Assembly (NCBI GenBank): GCA_903904515.1
Contig: CAIVCR010000038.1
Coordinates: 1-54,816 of the forward strand
DNA: 54,816 nucleotides
Direction of reading: 5' to 3'
DNA from: an uncultured Bacteroidia bacterium
GTDB taxonomy: Bacteria > Bacteroidota > Bacteroidia > Bacteroidales > Prolixibacteraceae
Positions within the stretch are counted from its first letter, which is position 1, and each line of letters begins with the position of its first letter. Made by a program: the position numbers and the translations under genes. The notes beneath the pieces are model-generated. The model worked only from the letters and a program-made list of their open reading frames with translations, had not been told where the DNA came from and did no database searches. This document shows positions 15,391 to 24,668 of the stretch, piece by piece.

Positions 15391-16170
15391 ATGAAAAGTC
15401 TAAACTTAGTGCGATTAGCATTTATTGCATTGATTTTATGCAACTTAGAGATTCCCTTAGAAGGGCAGATTATTTCTGAAAAGAAAATTAAATCTATTTT
15501 TATTACCGGCATGGCTTTCGATAGTAAAACAAAGGAGCCATTATCGGGTGCAGGTTTCAATATTAACCATAGAAGTAACTTTGCCACCAATGAAACAGGG
15601 CGCTTTTCGTTTTATGGGTTTCCTAAGGATACTGTGGTATTTACCTACCTGGGATACCAGCCCACCATGCTCATCGTGCCGGATACCCTTAAATCGGAAG
15701 AGTATGTTATGGGTGTTTTTATGCGGGAACAGGCGGTCAAATTGGCCGAGGTCATTATTTTGCGCAGAGTAAACCCCTCGTCGATGATCATTCTGCCGGT
15801 TCAGGAGGATCAGCGGACAATGAATATCGCACAAAACAATGTAGACAAAGCGGTAGTTGAAGGTTTGACCAGAGCACCAAAGGTTTATGATGCCGCAATG
15901 AATGCCCGCAGTATGATGCGAACCAACCAAATGCGCAGCGAATACAAAGGGATGTTGGCTACCCCTGAAAATACCGTCGGGTTGTCGACCCAGAGTTACC
16001 GGACCTTTAACGTCCTTTACGGGTCTCCAATTGTCTCACCGGGCAAAATCTCAGGGGAGATGATCTCCAATAATGAAAGCTCCTTGTTGATTAAGCATTT
16101 CGAAACCTTCCAAAAATCGGCGATGAGTCCTGAATCCACGCCGGACTCAATCATTAACAAAATAAGATAA
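15391..16170 (+). CDS. Secreted protein with carboxypeptidase regulatory-like domain
   Basis: A 259-aa protein with a signal peptide (about 1-26, ending near LEGQ), then a carboxypeptidase-regulatory-like beta-sandwich (about 35-110; ITGMAFDSKTKEPLSGAGFNI, TNETGRFSFYGFPKDTVVFTYLGYQP). The remainder is a helical, charged region (VDKAVVEGLTRAPKVYDAAM, MRTNQMRSEYKGML). Such domains occur at the N-termini of TonB receptors, but here no barrel follows, and the stop is followed closely by the convergent proline dehydrogenase gene. It is a recognisable Bacteroidota stand-alone type of unknown function, probably periplasmic or surface-associated. Confidence 0.75.
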   Translation: MKSLNLVRLAFIALILCNLEIPLEGQIISEKKIKSIFITGMAFDSKTKEPLSGAGFNINHRSNFATNETGRFSFYGFPKDTVVFTYLGYQPTMLIVPDTLKSEEYVMGVFMREQAVKLAEVIILRRVNPSSMIILPVQEDQRTMNIAQNNVDKAVVEGLTRAPKVYDAAMNARSMMRTNQMRSEYKGMLATPENTVGLSTQSYRTFNVLYGSPIVSPGKISGEMISNNESSLLIKHFETFQKSAMSPESTPDSIINKIR

Positions 16171-16200
16171 TCGGCTCATTCTTCCTGAATCCGGATCGGG

Positions 16201-17112
16201 TTAATTCCGGACAAACAGCGCTTTGAGAATATGCCAGACCATGGCAGGATTCTCCTTGAGTCTTCGCGTCGAGTATCCAAACCATTGCTTTCCGTAAGGG
16301 ACATATACCCGAAGCTTATGACCTCTATCTACAATCGATTTTCTAAGCTGCGGTGTGACTCCATACAACATCTGGAACTCGTACCTGTTTTTCGGCACAT
16401 TTAGTTCGTCGACAATCTCATAAGCCTTGTCGATCAGATATTTATCATGAGTCGCAATACCTGGATACATTCCATTCATGAGCATAAAGCGTAAATCCTC
16501 GAGGTAATGATCCCTGATCTCCTGGTGCCCCTTGTAAGCCAATTTTGCATCCTCAATATAGATACCTTTACATAGCCGGAAATTTAAAGGCGCTCCTGCA
16601 TGATTTAAATCCACAAGGCTTTTTAAATCATCCAATGTCCTGTGCATATAGGCCTGTACGGCCAGACCGACCCGTGTGGGAAATTCCACCTTTAGGCGTC
16701 TGAAAATTTCAATCTCAATCGATGTGCAAAGTGAATCCTCCATATCGATCTGGATGAAGGAATTGCACGTTTCGGCAACTTCAACCAATTCGTACAAATT
16801 ATGGTAACACGCCTCAGAATCGAGTAATAATCCAAACATTGAAGGTTTTACCGAAAAATTTCCGTCGATTTTTTCAGCAGTAAACCGCTCTATCAACTCG
16901 ATATATTGCCTTTTATAACTGTTTGCCTCTTCGAGATTCGTAATATACTCACCAAGTAAATCAACAGTAACCAATACACCCTGTTGGTTTAGTTTACGCG
17001 ATTCGGCAAGCGCATCACTGATGTATTGTCCCGATATATACCGTTTCGAAAAAACCCAAACGATTCTTTCCGGAAAATAGGGGAGCATTTTAGCAATTAA
17101 TTGATTGATCAT
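16201..17112 (-). CDS. Proline dehydrogenase
   Basis: A 303-aa monofunctional FAD-dependent enzyme that oxidises proline to delta-1-pyrroline-5-carboxylate at the membrane. The TIM-barrel motifs ending RVYVPYGKQWFGYSTRRL (the conserved flavin/substrate-binding C-terminal helix with RR) and FRLCKGIYIEDAKLAYKG identify the family. The length matches monofunctional ProDH rather than PutA. The partner P5C dehydrogenase is at 3917-5554. The gene is convergent with the one at 15391. Confidence 0.93.
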   Translation of the reverse strand: MINQLIAKMLPYFPERIVWVFSKRYISGQYISDALAESRKLNQQGVLVTVDLLGEYITNLEEANSYKRQYIELIERFTAEKIDGNFSVKPSMFGLLLDSEACYHNLYELVEVAETCNSFIQIDMEDSLCTSIEIEIFRRLKVEFPTRVGLAVQAYMHRTLDDLKSLVDLNHAGAPLNFRLCKGIYIEDAKLAYKGHQEIRDHYLEDLRFMLMNGMYPGIATHDKYLIDKAYEIVDELNVPKNRYEFQMLYGVTPQLRKSIVDRGHKLRVYVPYGKQWFGYSTRRLKENPAMVWHILKALFVRN

Positions 17113-17293
17113 TTTTATGTCGGATTAAACTGAATTTCATTTTCGGTTACACGATGTAAAAGTAGATTGGAGAATCTGGCAGATCTATGACCTTTATCAA
17201 TAGAGCAGATCATTTTTTATTTTTTTGCGTGAAGAAATAGTTGTTCTGAAAAACAAAAATTGATCAGGTAGTTTTCTGCTTCGACTTTTAAAT

Positions 17294-17301
17294 TATATTT
17301 G
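17294..17301 (+). promoter_or_regulatory. -7 box (TATATTTG) of the OmpH-like gene
   Basis: Exact TAnnTTTG, about 33 bases before the ATG at 17335. An AAGGAG ribosome-binding site (17317-17322) lies in between. The -33 region (GTTTT) is weak. Confidence 0.45.
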
Positions 17302-17334
17302 TAACTCAAAATTATTAAGGAGAATAAAACATAA

Positions 17335-17934
17335 ATGCTTTTTATGAAGAACTCGACAGTTATTAATATCGTTTTGGCACTTGCAGTTGCAGGTCTTTAC
17401 ATTATCTATTTTGGTGGAAGTAGCAAGGAAAAATCAGCTGCCACGAACAAGGTAAAAGGGACAAATAATCCCTTGACCATCGCCTATGTGAAAATGGATT
17501 CGATGGTATTTACCTATGAATTGGCCAAGAAATTAAATACTGAATTTGCGGATAAAAAGGAGACTTACCGAAAAGAATACACCGACAAACGGATTAAATT
17601 TGAACGCGATGCAGCAGCATTCCAGGAAAAGGTTCAACGTGGTGGCTTTTTAACTGAAGAGCGCGCGAAACAGGAACAGGAGCGTCTTGTGGGTGTTCAG
17701 CAGGAGATTCAAAAGCTTGATTATGAACTCACTCAAAAATTAAATGAAATGCAAGGGCAGATCAGTCAACAAATTGTCGATAGTATTGCGTCTTATTTAA
17801 AGAGTTACAACCAGATCAAAAAATACGATTTCATACTCAATAGTTCAAGTATGCTGGAAGGTTCACCTCAGTTCAATATTACCAAAGAGGTGACACAAGG
17901 GCTCAATGACCGTTACAGGGCTTTAGCTAAATAA
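17335..17934 (+). CDS. OmpH/Skp-family periplasmic chaperone
   Basis: A 199-aa protein with an N-terminal membrane anchor or signal segment (about 6-26), then IAYVKMDSMV, the OmpH start strand, and a long alpha-helical coiled coil (about 60-165; KETYRKEYTDKRIKFERDAAAFQEKV). The C-terminal strand YDFILNSSSMLEG is the family closing sequence. Skp-type chaperones hold unfolded outer-membrane proteins in the periplasm. A second ATG lies three codons in; the RBS spacing favours 17335. It is a single-gene unit upstream of the glycosylation cluster. Confidence 0.9.
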   Translation: MLFMKNSTVINIVLALAVAGLYIIYFGGSSKEKSAATNKVKGTNNPLTIAYVKMDSMVFTYELAKKLNTEFADKKETYRKEYTDKRIKFERDAAAFQEKVQRGGFLTEERAKQEQERLVGVQQEIQKLDYELTQKLNEMQGQISQQIVDSIASYLKSYNQIKKYDFILNSSSMLEGSPQFNITKEVTQGLNDRYRALAK

Positions 17935-18005
17935 GTTAAAACCGAGGTCCGTTTATCGGTCGCCGATGCATAAAGAAGAGCAGACAGGTAGGACCATCTC
18001 CCTTT

Positions 18006-19298
18006 ATGAATATTTTTCAGAGGTATATCACCAGACAGAACGACCACTATTCCAAGTGCTTGGATCACGCTGGAGACGATATTGCCATGTTTGTTGTAAT
18101 ACCTTGTTACAACGAACCTGACATTGCATTGACGCTTGAATCACTGGCCAATTGCCATCCTCCGGAAGGAAAAGTAACGGTCTTGATCGTAGTAAATGAT
18201 GCTGAAAATTCGACGCCGGAATCAATATCCAGAAATAATTCAACACTGGAAGAAATTGCAGAATGGAAAAAACTGCATCCTGACCTGTTTTTTCATGTGC
18301 AGCGGATATATGCCCATTCACTTCCACAAAAATGGGCCGGTGTTGGGTGGGCCCGTAAACTGGGGATGGACGAGGCTGTTAAACAAATTGCAGCCAGCCA
18401 TTCATCCGATGGGATAATTATTTCGCTTGATGCTGACAGCACCGTTTCTCCCAACTACTTTCAAACGATCGAACAGAGTTTTAAAATCTCGTCCCAAAAT
18501 AATTTTTTCCTCCTGAATTTCGAACATCCTCTTGACGGTAAGGGGCTGGATGAGGCTACCAAAGAAGGGATTATTCGCTATGAGCTTCACATGAGATATT
18601 ATAAAAATGCCATGTGCTGGAGCGGGTACCCGCACGCTATTCATACTGTTGGTTCAAGTTTTACGCTCAAAGCCTCGGCTTATGTCAAGCAGGGCGGGAT
18701 GAACCGACGCAAAGCAGGAGAAGACTTCTACTTTTTGCACAAGCTGGTTTTGCTCGATCACTATGGGACAATCAATGCAACGACTGTCATTCCCGCTTCC
18801 CGTATCTCAGACAGGGTTCCGTTTGGAACCGGTGCGGCCCTGAAAAAATGGACAGAGGGATCTTCGGAATTGTATTCTACCTATTCCCTTGAGGCCTTTG
18901 GTCATCTGAAAACACTCTTTACAAATTCTTCAAAGTTTTGGTCACTGAGCATGGAGGAAATCGCAGAATTTTTCGATTCATTGAATCCTTCTTTACAATC
19001 CTACTGTATAAATATGCATTCGGTTGACCAGCTCATTGAATTAAAAGATAATTGTTCAAATGCCCTTGTCTTTCAAAAACGGTACTTTCATCTGTTTAAT
19101 GCATTTTGGATCCTCAAATACCTGAATTTTGTCCACGATGAGACGCTGAAACGGGTAGACCCGAAAAATGAGGCTGAAAAACTACTGGTTAAGTTGGGGA
19201 TACCAATAAGCCCGAATAGTTCTCTTGAAAATATTCTCGGAATATACAGAGCATTAGACAAGGGTGAACAAACCCCGGATTTACAGGTTCCAAAGTGA
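18006..19298 (+). CDS. Glycosyltransferase family 2
   Basis: A 430-aa GT-A protein. MFVVIPCYNEPDIALTLESLANC is the GT2 opening, and the metal/nucleotide site is probably ISLDADSTVSPNYF (DAD). GEDFYFLHKLVLLD in the middle carries an acidic ED pair typical of the acceptor site. There is no clear membrane segment. The C-terminal third (from about 300) is not recognisable. It precedes the PAP2 gene by about 125 bases and may belong to the same envelope-glycan cluster, although a separate -7 box lies between them. Confidence 0.85.
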   Translation: MNIFQRYITRQNDHYSKCLDHAGDDIAMFVVIPCYNEPDIALTLESLANCHPPEGKVTVLIVVNDAENSTPESISRNNSTLEEIAEWKKLHPDLFFHVQRIYAHSLPQKWAGVGWARKLGMDEAVKQIAASHSSDGIIISLDADSTVSPNYFQTIEQSFKISSQNNFFLLNFEHPLDGKGLDEATKEGIIRYELHMRYYKNAMCWSGYPHAIHTVGSSFTLKASAYVKQGGMNRRKAGEDFYFLHKLVLLDHYGTINATTVIPASRISDRVPFGTGAALKKWTEGSSELYSTYSLEAFGHLKTLFTNSSKFWSLSMEEIAEFFDSLNPSLQSYCINMHSVDQLIELKDNCSNALVFQKRYFHLFNAFWILKYLNFVHDETLKRVDPKNEAEKLLVKLGIPISPNSSLENILGIYRALDKGEQTPDLQVPK

Positions 19299-19400
19299 TT
19301 AATTCAGCTTAACCGGAATATTTAATCTCTCCTTTAAATTCTTCTGTCTGATTTAACAAATATTTGATCAGATTGAAACAATTGTGAAATAATAGGATGT

Positions 19401-19408
19401 TATATTTG
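19401..19408 (+). promoter_or_regulatory. -7 box (TATATTTG) of the PAP2-GT39-GT2 operon
   Basis: Exact TAnnTTTG, 16 bases after a TTG (19382-19384); the gap is one base below the usual 17-23. The start of transcription would be about 10 bases before the PAP2 ATG. Confidence 0.45.
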
Positions 19409-19424
19409 CGAAATATTTTAGTCA

Positions 19425-20123
19425 ATGGATTTAAATTTTAGTAAAACCTCTTTTTTGGGCAAGGTAATCTGGGAAAACAGAAATTTTTTCATCCCCTATT
19501 TGCTATTCTCCTTCTTATTTTTGATCCTGCTGGGAATCTATGGCAATGCACAACTGTTCCTGCACGTCAATAAACACTATTCAGGATTTGCCGATTTCCT
19601 GTTTTATTACTGGACAAACCTTGGCGATGGAATTATCGCTGCCTTATTGATTCTGGTTTTGCTTTGGATCTCCTTCCGTGAAGCACTGACTTTTTTAATT
19701 ATCACCCTTCTGATCACCATCATTGTAAATATTTTTAAAGATCATATATACCCCGAGATGAACCGCCCGGTATCCTATTTTGGAACTTCACAGTTGCTTC
19801 ATCTGGTTCCGGGTTATAATCCGCCCATTCTTAGCACTTTCCCCTCCGGTCACACCGCGACCGCTTTTAGTGTCGGATTGTATTTGTCGATTATTATAAA
19901 TAACAAGTTTGCTAAATTTATCCTATTCTTAATTGCCTTTTTTGTCGGGTATTCAAGAATGTATCTTTCGGCTCATTTCCCGGCAGATGTAGTTGTCGGA
20001 GCATTTATTGGGATACTGATTACCCTGGTGTGCTATTTTCCGGGAAGACTGGTTAAAAGTGCCTGGATGGACAAAAGAATCAAATACAGGCCGCGGTTTT
20101 TTGCCAGACAACAAACCGTATGA
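19425..20123 (+). CDS. PAP2-family lipid phosphatase
   Basis: A 232-aa membrane protein with five to six hydrophobic segments and all three PAP2 catalytic motifs: KDHIYPEMNRP (K-x6-RP), PSGHTATAF and SRMYLSAHFPADVVVG (R-x5-H-x3-D). It should dephosphorylate an isoprenoid or lipid phosphate such as undecaprenyl pyrophosphate. Its stop overlaps the start of the GT39 gene by four bases (ATGA), so the two are translationally coupled. A role in recycling carrier lipid, or removing a lipid A phosphate, next to glycosyltransferases is inferred. Confidence 0.93.
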   Translation: MDLNFSKTSFLGKVIWENRNFFIPYLLFSFLFLILLGIYGNAQLFLHVNKHYSGFADFLFYYWTNLGDGIIAALLILVLLWISFREALTFLIITLLITIIVNIFKDHIYPEMNRPVSYFGTSQLLHLVPGYNPPILSTFPSGHTATAFSVGLYLSIIINNKFAKFILFLIAFFVGYSRMYLSAHFPADVVVGAFIGILITLVCYFPGRLVKSAWMDKRIKYRPRFFARQQTV

Positions 20124-21766
20124 TAAAAAACATCTCCGTCGAAACCCGGTTAAGGGTTTTAATCGTCCTTGCAGGACTCCTTTTATTTCTCCCCTTCAAC
20201 GGCTTAGTCCATCTGTTTGACTGGGATGAAATCAACTTCGCAGAATCGGCGCGTGAGATGTTGGTGTCGGGAAATTACAGCACCGTCAGCATCAATTTTA
20301 TCCCCTTCTGGGAGAAACCCCCGCTATTTATCTGGATGCAGGTTCTTAGCATGAAGGCGTTTGGGATTAATGAGTTCGCGGCCAGGTTTCCCAATGCCAT
20401 TTGTGGTGTGCTCACGTTACTGGTCCTTTTTGAAATTGGCAAAGGGTTGCGAAATTATAAATTTGGACTAATCTGGGCATTAGCCTATGGAGGATCAATA
20501 TTACCTTTCCTCTATTTTAAATCGGGAATTATCGATCCGTGGTTTAACCTGTTTATCTTTTCAGCCTTGTTTTTTGCGTACCAATACCTCAAACAAAGAG
20601 AGCTGAACCTCAAGGGTTTTAAAAATGTGATCCTCTCTGCAGGAATACTAGGTCTTGCTGTTTTAACCAAGGGACCTGTCGCAATTTTGTTGTTTGGAGC
20701 GACTTTAGGGTTATATATACTGATCGAACGAAAAATAAGGATTTTAAGATGGGTTGATTTATTGCTATTTTCGGTTGTTCTTATCCTATCAGGAGGTGCC
20801 TATCATATTTATCAGTTATTGGCTGGAAACTCACAACTGGTTTACGATTTTTTCATCTACCAGTTGCGCCTGATGAAAACTGAAGACGCAGGTCATGGCG
20901 GCACTATTTTTTATCACCCGTTAGTCTTATTCCTCGGAGTTTTCCCATCCTCTATCTTAGCACTCAGGGTATTCTTCAAAAAAGAGAGTTTCAATAACGA
21001 TTTCCGGAAACTAATGATCATCCTTTTTTTGATTGTCCTGGTGATATTTTCTCTGGTACAGACAAAAATTGTTCACTACAGTTCGCTGTGCTATTTCCCG
21101 CTTAGTTATCTTGCCGCTGTTTATGTCTATGATATTTGTTTTAACGGGGCAAATCTTAGTAAATTAACTAAGATTTTGATACTTATTGTTGGTCTGGTTT
21201 ACGCGCTGATACCTGGGGCGCTTCAGTTGATCGCCACCTCTGTCCCGACAAATATTTTAAAAACATTTATAAAGGACGATTTTGCCATTGCCTGCATCGA
21301 CAGAACCATCACTTGGGGAGGTTTTGAATTTCTGATCGGACTATTTTTGGCAATCACACTTTTTATTGCTGTTCAATACTGGCGTGGAGTTAAACAGATG
21401 ATTGCCATTCTTGGAGGTACTGTATTATTTGCCTTCCTGCTTATCTGTCTGGTCGTCCCCAAAATAGAGAAGTATTCCCAGGGTCCTGCCATTGCGTTTC
21501 TCGAGCGGTTTAAAGAAAAACCGGTATGGGTATCCACGCTGGATTATTATAGCTATGCTCCGTTTTTCTATGCGGATAAGATGAAGCGTGCCTGCAAGGA
21601 TTGTAATGAAGAGGAGTTTTTATTGCACGGAGCTGTTGACCGGGAGGTTTATTTTGTCACAAAAATAACCGCCTTACCATCCGTAATTGAGAAAAACCCG
21701 CACCTTGACGTTATTGAAAAAAAAGGTGGATTTGTTCTGCTGAAAAGAAATGATAAAAATAAGTAA
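20120..21766 (+). CDS. GT39/ArnT-like lipid-linked sugar transferase
   Basis: A 548-aa polytopic membrane protein with about eleven hydrophobic segments. The first periplasmic loop has FDWDEINFAESARE (residues about 33-46), the conserved acidic motif of the PMT/ArnT GT39 superfamily, followed by FIPFWEKPPLFIWMQ. The enzyme uses a polyprenyl-phosphate sugar as donor and works on the periplasmic side. It is coupled to PAP2 upstream (4-base overlap) and to a polyprenyl-phosphate sugar synthase-like GT2 downstream (1-base overlap), which would make the donor. The acceptor (lipid A, protein or glycan) is not determined. Confidence 0.88.
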   Translation: MIKNISVETRLRVLIVLAGLLLFLPFNGLVHLFDWDEINFAESAREMLVSGNYSTVSINFIPFWEKPPLFIWMQVLSMKAFGINEFAARFPNAICGVLTLLVLFEIGKGLRNYKFGLIWALAYGGSILPFLYFKSGIIDPWFNLFIFSALFFAYQYLKQRELNLKGFKNVILSAGILGLAVLTKGPVAILLFGATLGLYILIERKIRILRWVDLLLFSVVLILSGGAYHIYQLLAGNSQLVYDFFIYQLRLMKTEDAGHGGTIFYHPLVLFLGVFPSSILALRVFFKKESFNNDFRKLMIILFLIVLVIFSLVQTKIVHYSSLCYFPLSYLAAVYVYDICFNGANLSKLTKILILIVGLVYALIPGALQLIATSVPTNILKTFIKDDFAIACIDRTITWGGFEFLIGLFLAITLFIAVQYWRGVKQMIAILGGTVLFAFLLICLVVPKIEKYSQGPAIAFLERFKEKPVWVSTLDYYSYAPFFYADKMKRACKDCNEEEFLLHGAVDREVYFVTKITALPSVIEKNPHLDVIEKKGGFVLLKRNDKNK

Positions 21767-22509
21767 TGATTCTTAATAAGACTGTTGCTGTAGTGATGCC
21801 GGCCTATAATGCCGAAGAGACGCTGGAAATGACGCTGAATGAAGTGCCCCGCGACATTGTTGATTATGTGATCCTTGTTGATGATAACAGCATTGATGAA
21901 ACATCGGTTTTGGCCTCGAAGCTGAACATTCAGTATGTGATAAAGCATGACAATAACATGGGTTACGGGGGGAACCAAAAAACCTGTTACAATAAAGCCC
22001 TTGAAATCAATGCAGATATTGTCGTAATGTTACATCCTGATTATCAATATACTCCAAAACTAATTCACTCTATGTGTTACCTGATTGCCCATGGTGTTTA
22101 TCCTGTGGTTTTCGGAAGCCGAATTTTAGGTGTAGGTGCGCTGCGGGGAGGAATGCCCCTATACAAATATATTGCAAACCGGTTTCTAACCCTATTTCAG
22201 AATTTTATTTTAAGTCAGAAATTATCGGAATACCATACTGGTTACCGTGCATTTAGCACGGAGGTGCTCCGTAAAATTCACTACAACAGCAATTCTGATG
22301 ATTTTATTTTCGACAACGAAATTATTGCCCAGATTTTCAGTGCCGGTTATGAAATCGCTGAGATTACCTGCCCGACCCATTATTTTGAAGAAGCCTCCTC
22401 CATCAGTTTTCTCAGGAGTGTAAAATATGGACTTGGAGTATTAAATGTCACTGTCAGGTATCGCTTACACAAATGGAAGATACTCAATTACAATATATTA
22501 AGCGATTAA
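21766..22509 (+). CDS. Glycosyltransferase family 2, dolichyl/polyprenyl-phosphate sugar synthase-like
   Basis: A 247-aa cytoplasmic GT-A domain: VAVVMPAYNAEETLEMTL, VILVDDNSIDETS, then NNMGYGGNQKTCYNKAL and VVMLHPDYQYTPK, where HPDYQY replaces the usual DADLQ motif. No membrane segment. The start ATG shares its A with the stop of the GT39 gene (TAATG), so it is translated in step. It likely loads a sugar onto a polyprenyl phosphate for the adjacent GT39 enzyme; the sugar is unknown. Confidence 0.87.
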   Translation: MILNKTVAVVMPAYNAEETLEMTLNEVPRDIVDYVILVDDNSIDETSVLASKLNIQYVIKHDNNMGYGGNQKTCYNKALEINADIVVMLHPDYQYTPKLIHSMCYLIAHGVYPVVFGSRILGVGALRGGMPLYKYIANRFLTLFQNFILSQKLSEYHTGYRAFSTEVLRKIHYNSNSDDFIFDNEIIAQIFSAGYEIAEITCPTHYFEEASSISFLRSVKYGLGVLNVTVRYRLHKWKILNYNILSD

Positions 22510-22542
22510 TTCATTTCATTGAAATTGCAAATTTAACGAAAC

Positions 22543-22577
22543 AAAAGGGGTTTCTCAACGGCTGAGAAACCCCTTTT
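22543..22577. terminator. Bidirectional terminator hairpin
   Basis: Perfect 15-bp stem AAAAGGGGTTTCTCA (22543-22557) and complement (22563-22577), loop ACGGC. The A- and T-rich outer ends make it work in both directions. It sits between the convergent GT2 and biotin-carrier genes. Confidence 0.9.
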
Positions 22578-22601
22578 CAGTTAAGGAATTAGAATCCATC
22601 T

Positions 22602-22922
22602 TTATTCAATAGTGATCATCACTGTATTTTTTGGAATCCGGTCACCTTTTTCGATATGGATACTTTTGATCACGCCATCGAATGGCATCTCAATTTGGGT
22701 ATACATTTTCATGGCATCAAGTATCAGTAATACCTCACCAGCTTTCAATACCTGCCCTGGAGTAACCAGGATATCAATAATCGATCCTGGTATAATTGAG
22801 CGTACCTCTTTCGGATCAATTGGCAGGTATTTCTTACGTCTGTCATATTTTGTTGTAGTCAATGTCAAATATTTTGCACTGTTAACAACAAAAATCTGAT
22901 AATTCAAACTGTTATCTTCCAT
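22602..22922 (-). CDS. Biotin carboxyl carrier subunit of an acyl-CoA carboxylase/decarboxylase
   Basis: A 106-aa protein whose C-terminal two thirds form a biotinyl domain. The biotin-accepting lysine is Lys72 in DAMKMYTQIE (AMKM at 70-73), preceded by LVTPGQVLKAGEVLLI. It carries the carboxyl group between partner subunits. It lies 27 bases downstream of the carboxyltransferase gene. No biotin carboxylase (AccC) or MmdB-type membrane subunit is in the window, so the full enzyme must be completed from elsewhere. Confidence 0.9.
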   Translation of the reverse strand: MEDNSLNYQIFVVNSAKYLTLTTTKYDRRKKYLPIDPKEVRSIIPGSIIDILVTPGQVLKAGEVLLILDAMKMYTQIEMPFDGVIKSIHIEKGDRIPKNTVMITIE

Positions 22923-22949
22923 AATTTATTTCTTTACGCGAAATTCGGA

Positions 22950-24494
22950 TCAGAATGGTGGGACACCATGTTTTTTAGCGGGGCGCTGATCAACTTTACT
23001 CCCTGATACTTCGAGTGAATGAATAAGTCTTGCCCGTGTTTCAGACGGTTCAATCACCTCGTCGATATATCCTTTTGAGGCTGCAACAAACGGGTTCGCA
23101 AACTTATCTTTGTACTCCTGTATTTTTTGTTTCCGCATTTCGGCTGGATTTTCAGCCTCATCGATCTCCTTCTTAAATACGATGTTTGCAGCTCCTTCAG
23201 GCCCCATTACCGCAATTTCGGCCGTTGGCCAGGCAAATACGAAGTCAGCTCCAAGATGGCGCGAATTCATGGCGATATAACCTCCACCATAGGCTTTACG
23301 AATAATCACGGTAACTTTTGGAACAGTTGCCTCACTATATGCGTAAAGCAATTTGGCTCCGTGCCGGATCACCCCTGCATGCTCCTGGTCAACGCCGGGC
23401 AGATAGCCGGGCATATCTTCAAGTGTCACAATAGGGATATTAAAGGCGTCGCAATACCGGATAAAGCGGGCAGCTTTATCCGAGCTGTCACAATCAAGCA
23501 CTCCGGCAAGGTACATGGGCTGATTGGCTACAAAACCAATCGTATTTCCCTGAATACGTCCAAATCCGATAACAATATTTTTGGCGAAATATTCCATAAT
23601 TTCAAAAAAGTCAGAACCATCGGTCACCGCTTTAATGATGTCGCGAATATCGTATGGGTTATGCGGGTCAACAGGAACAATCTCTTCAATACTTTTTGTG
23701 ATTTTTGGTTCCTGGATAGGGAATTTAAGAGCCTTTTGGGCATTGTTCCAGGGGATGAATGTAATGAGCTTCTTAATTTGCGCAAAACATTCGTCTTCAC
23801 TCCTGGCAAAGAAATGGGCATTTCCCGTTATTTCGCTGTGAACCATTGCGCCGCCAAGCTCTTCCATTGAAATCTCTTCGCCAAGTACGCTTTTAATCAC
23901 TCCAGGACCTGTAATAAACATTTTGGAGATATTCTCAACAACAAAAACAAAGTCTGTCAAGGCAGGAGAATAAACAGCTCCTCCGGCGCATGGGCCGAGA
24001 ATAACCGAGATCTGAGGGATTACACCCGAAGCAATCGTGTTTCGGTAAAATATCTCCCCGTAACCGGCAAGAGAATTCACACCTTCCTGAATACGGGCAC
24101 CACCCGAGTCATTGATCCCGATCAGCGGAACACGCATCTTAAGGGCATGATCCATAATTTTGGTAATCTTACGGGCATGCATAAGCCCCAGCGATCCACC
24201 TGCAACAGTAAAGTCCTGCGCGTAGATTGCCACAGGCTGATTGTACATAGTTCCGGTTCCGATAATGACACCATCACCATGCAATACCTTTTTCTCCATG
24301 TCGAAATCACGTCCTGTGTGTTCAACAAAAAGATCATACTCGTGAAATGAGTTTTCGTCAAGAATGGCTTTAATTCTTTCCCGGGCTGTTTTCTTGCCCA
24401 TCGCCACCTGCTTCTCAATGGCTTTTTCGCCACCTCCCTGCTGCGCCTCCTTCTTTCTTTTGCGGAGGTCAAGGATGTTTCTCTTAAATGACAT
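22950..24494 (-). CDS. Acyl-CoA carboxylase carboxyltransferase (propionyl-CoA/methylmalonyl-CoA decarboxylase type)
   Basis: A 514-aa crotonase-fold carboxyltransferase, the length of PccB/MmdA. GINDSGGARIQEGVNSL and GPCAGGAVYSPALTDF form the N-terminal oxyanion/acyl-CoA region; GYLPGVDQEHAGVIRHGAKLL and RKAYGGGYIAMNSR the C-terminal half. It transfers a carboxyl group between biotin and an acyl-CoA, most likely propionyl- or methylmalonyl-CoA in propionate metabolism. A -7 box is at 24566-24573. The direction (carboxylase or sodium-pumping decarboxylase) cannot be decided from the window. Confidence 0.92.
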   Translation of the reverse strand: MSFKRNILDLRKRKKEAQQGGGEKAIEKQVAMGKKTARERIKAILDENSFHEYDLFVEHTGRDFDMEKKVLHGDGVIIGTGTMYNQPVAIYAQDFTVAGGSLGLMHARKITKIMDHALKMRVPLIGINDSGGARIQEGVNSLAGYGEIFYRNTIASGVIPQISVILGPCAGGAVYSPALTDFVFVVENISKMFITGPGVIKSVLGEEISMEELGGAMVHSEITGNAHFFARSEDECFAQIKKLITFIPWNNAQKALKFPIQEPKITKSIEEIVPVDPHNPYDIRDIIKAVTDGSDFFEIMEYFAKNIVIGFGRIQGNTIGFVANQPMYLAGVLDCDSSDKAARFIRYCDAFNIPIVTLEDMPGYLPGVDQEHAGVIRHGAKLLYAYSEATVPKVTVIIRKAYGGGYIAMNSRHLGADFVFAWPTAEIAVMGPEGAANIVFKKEIDEAENPAEMRKQKIQEYKDKFANPFVAASKGYIDEVIEPSETRARLIHSLEVSGSKVDQRPAKKHGVPPF

Positions 24495-24565
24495 AAGTGC
24501 GTTTTAAATTACTAATTGATCGATTGTTACCAAAAACAGACTCTTTTTGGATAAAAACCCGGACG

Positions 24566-24573
24566 CAAAAGTA
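24566..24573 (-). promoter_or_regulatory. -7 box (TACTTTTG) of the acyl-CoA carboxylase pair
   Basis: Exact TAnnTTTG on the minus strand, giving a leader of about 65 bases. The -33 position reads CTG rather than TTG. Confidence 0.4.
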
Positions 24574-24668
24574 CAATAAATTTTGCTTTCCAGGTCCTAT
24601 ATTTCTAAATTAAACTTCCCTAATTATTTATAAATCAAAGAATAGACTATTCCGGTGAAATATTCTAA

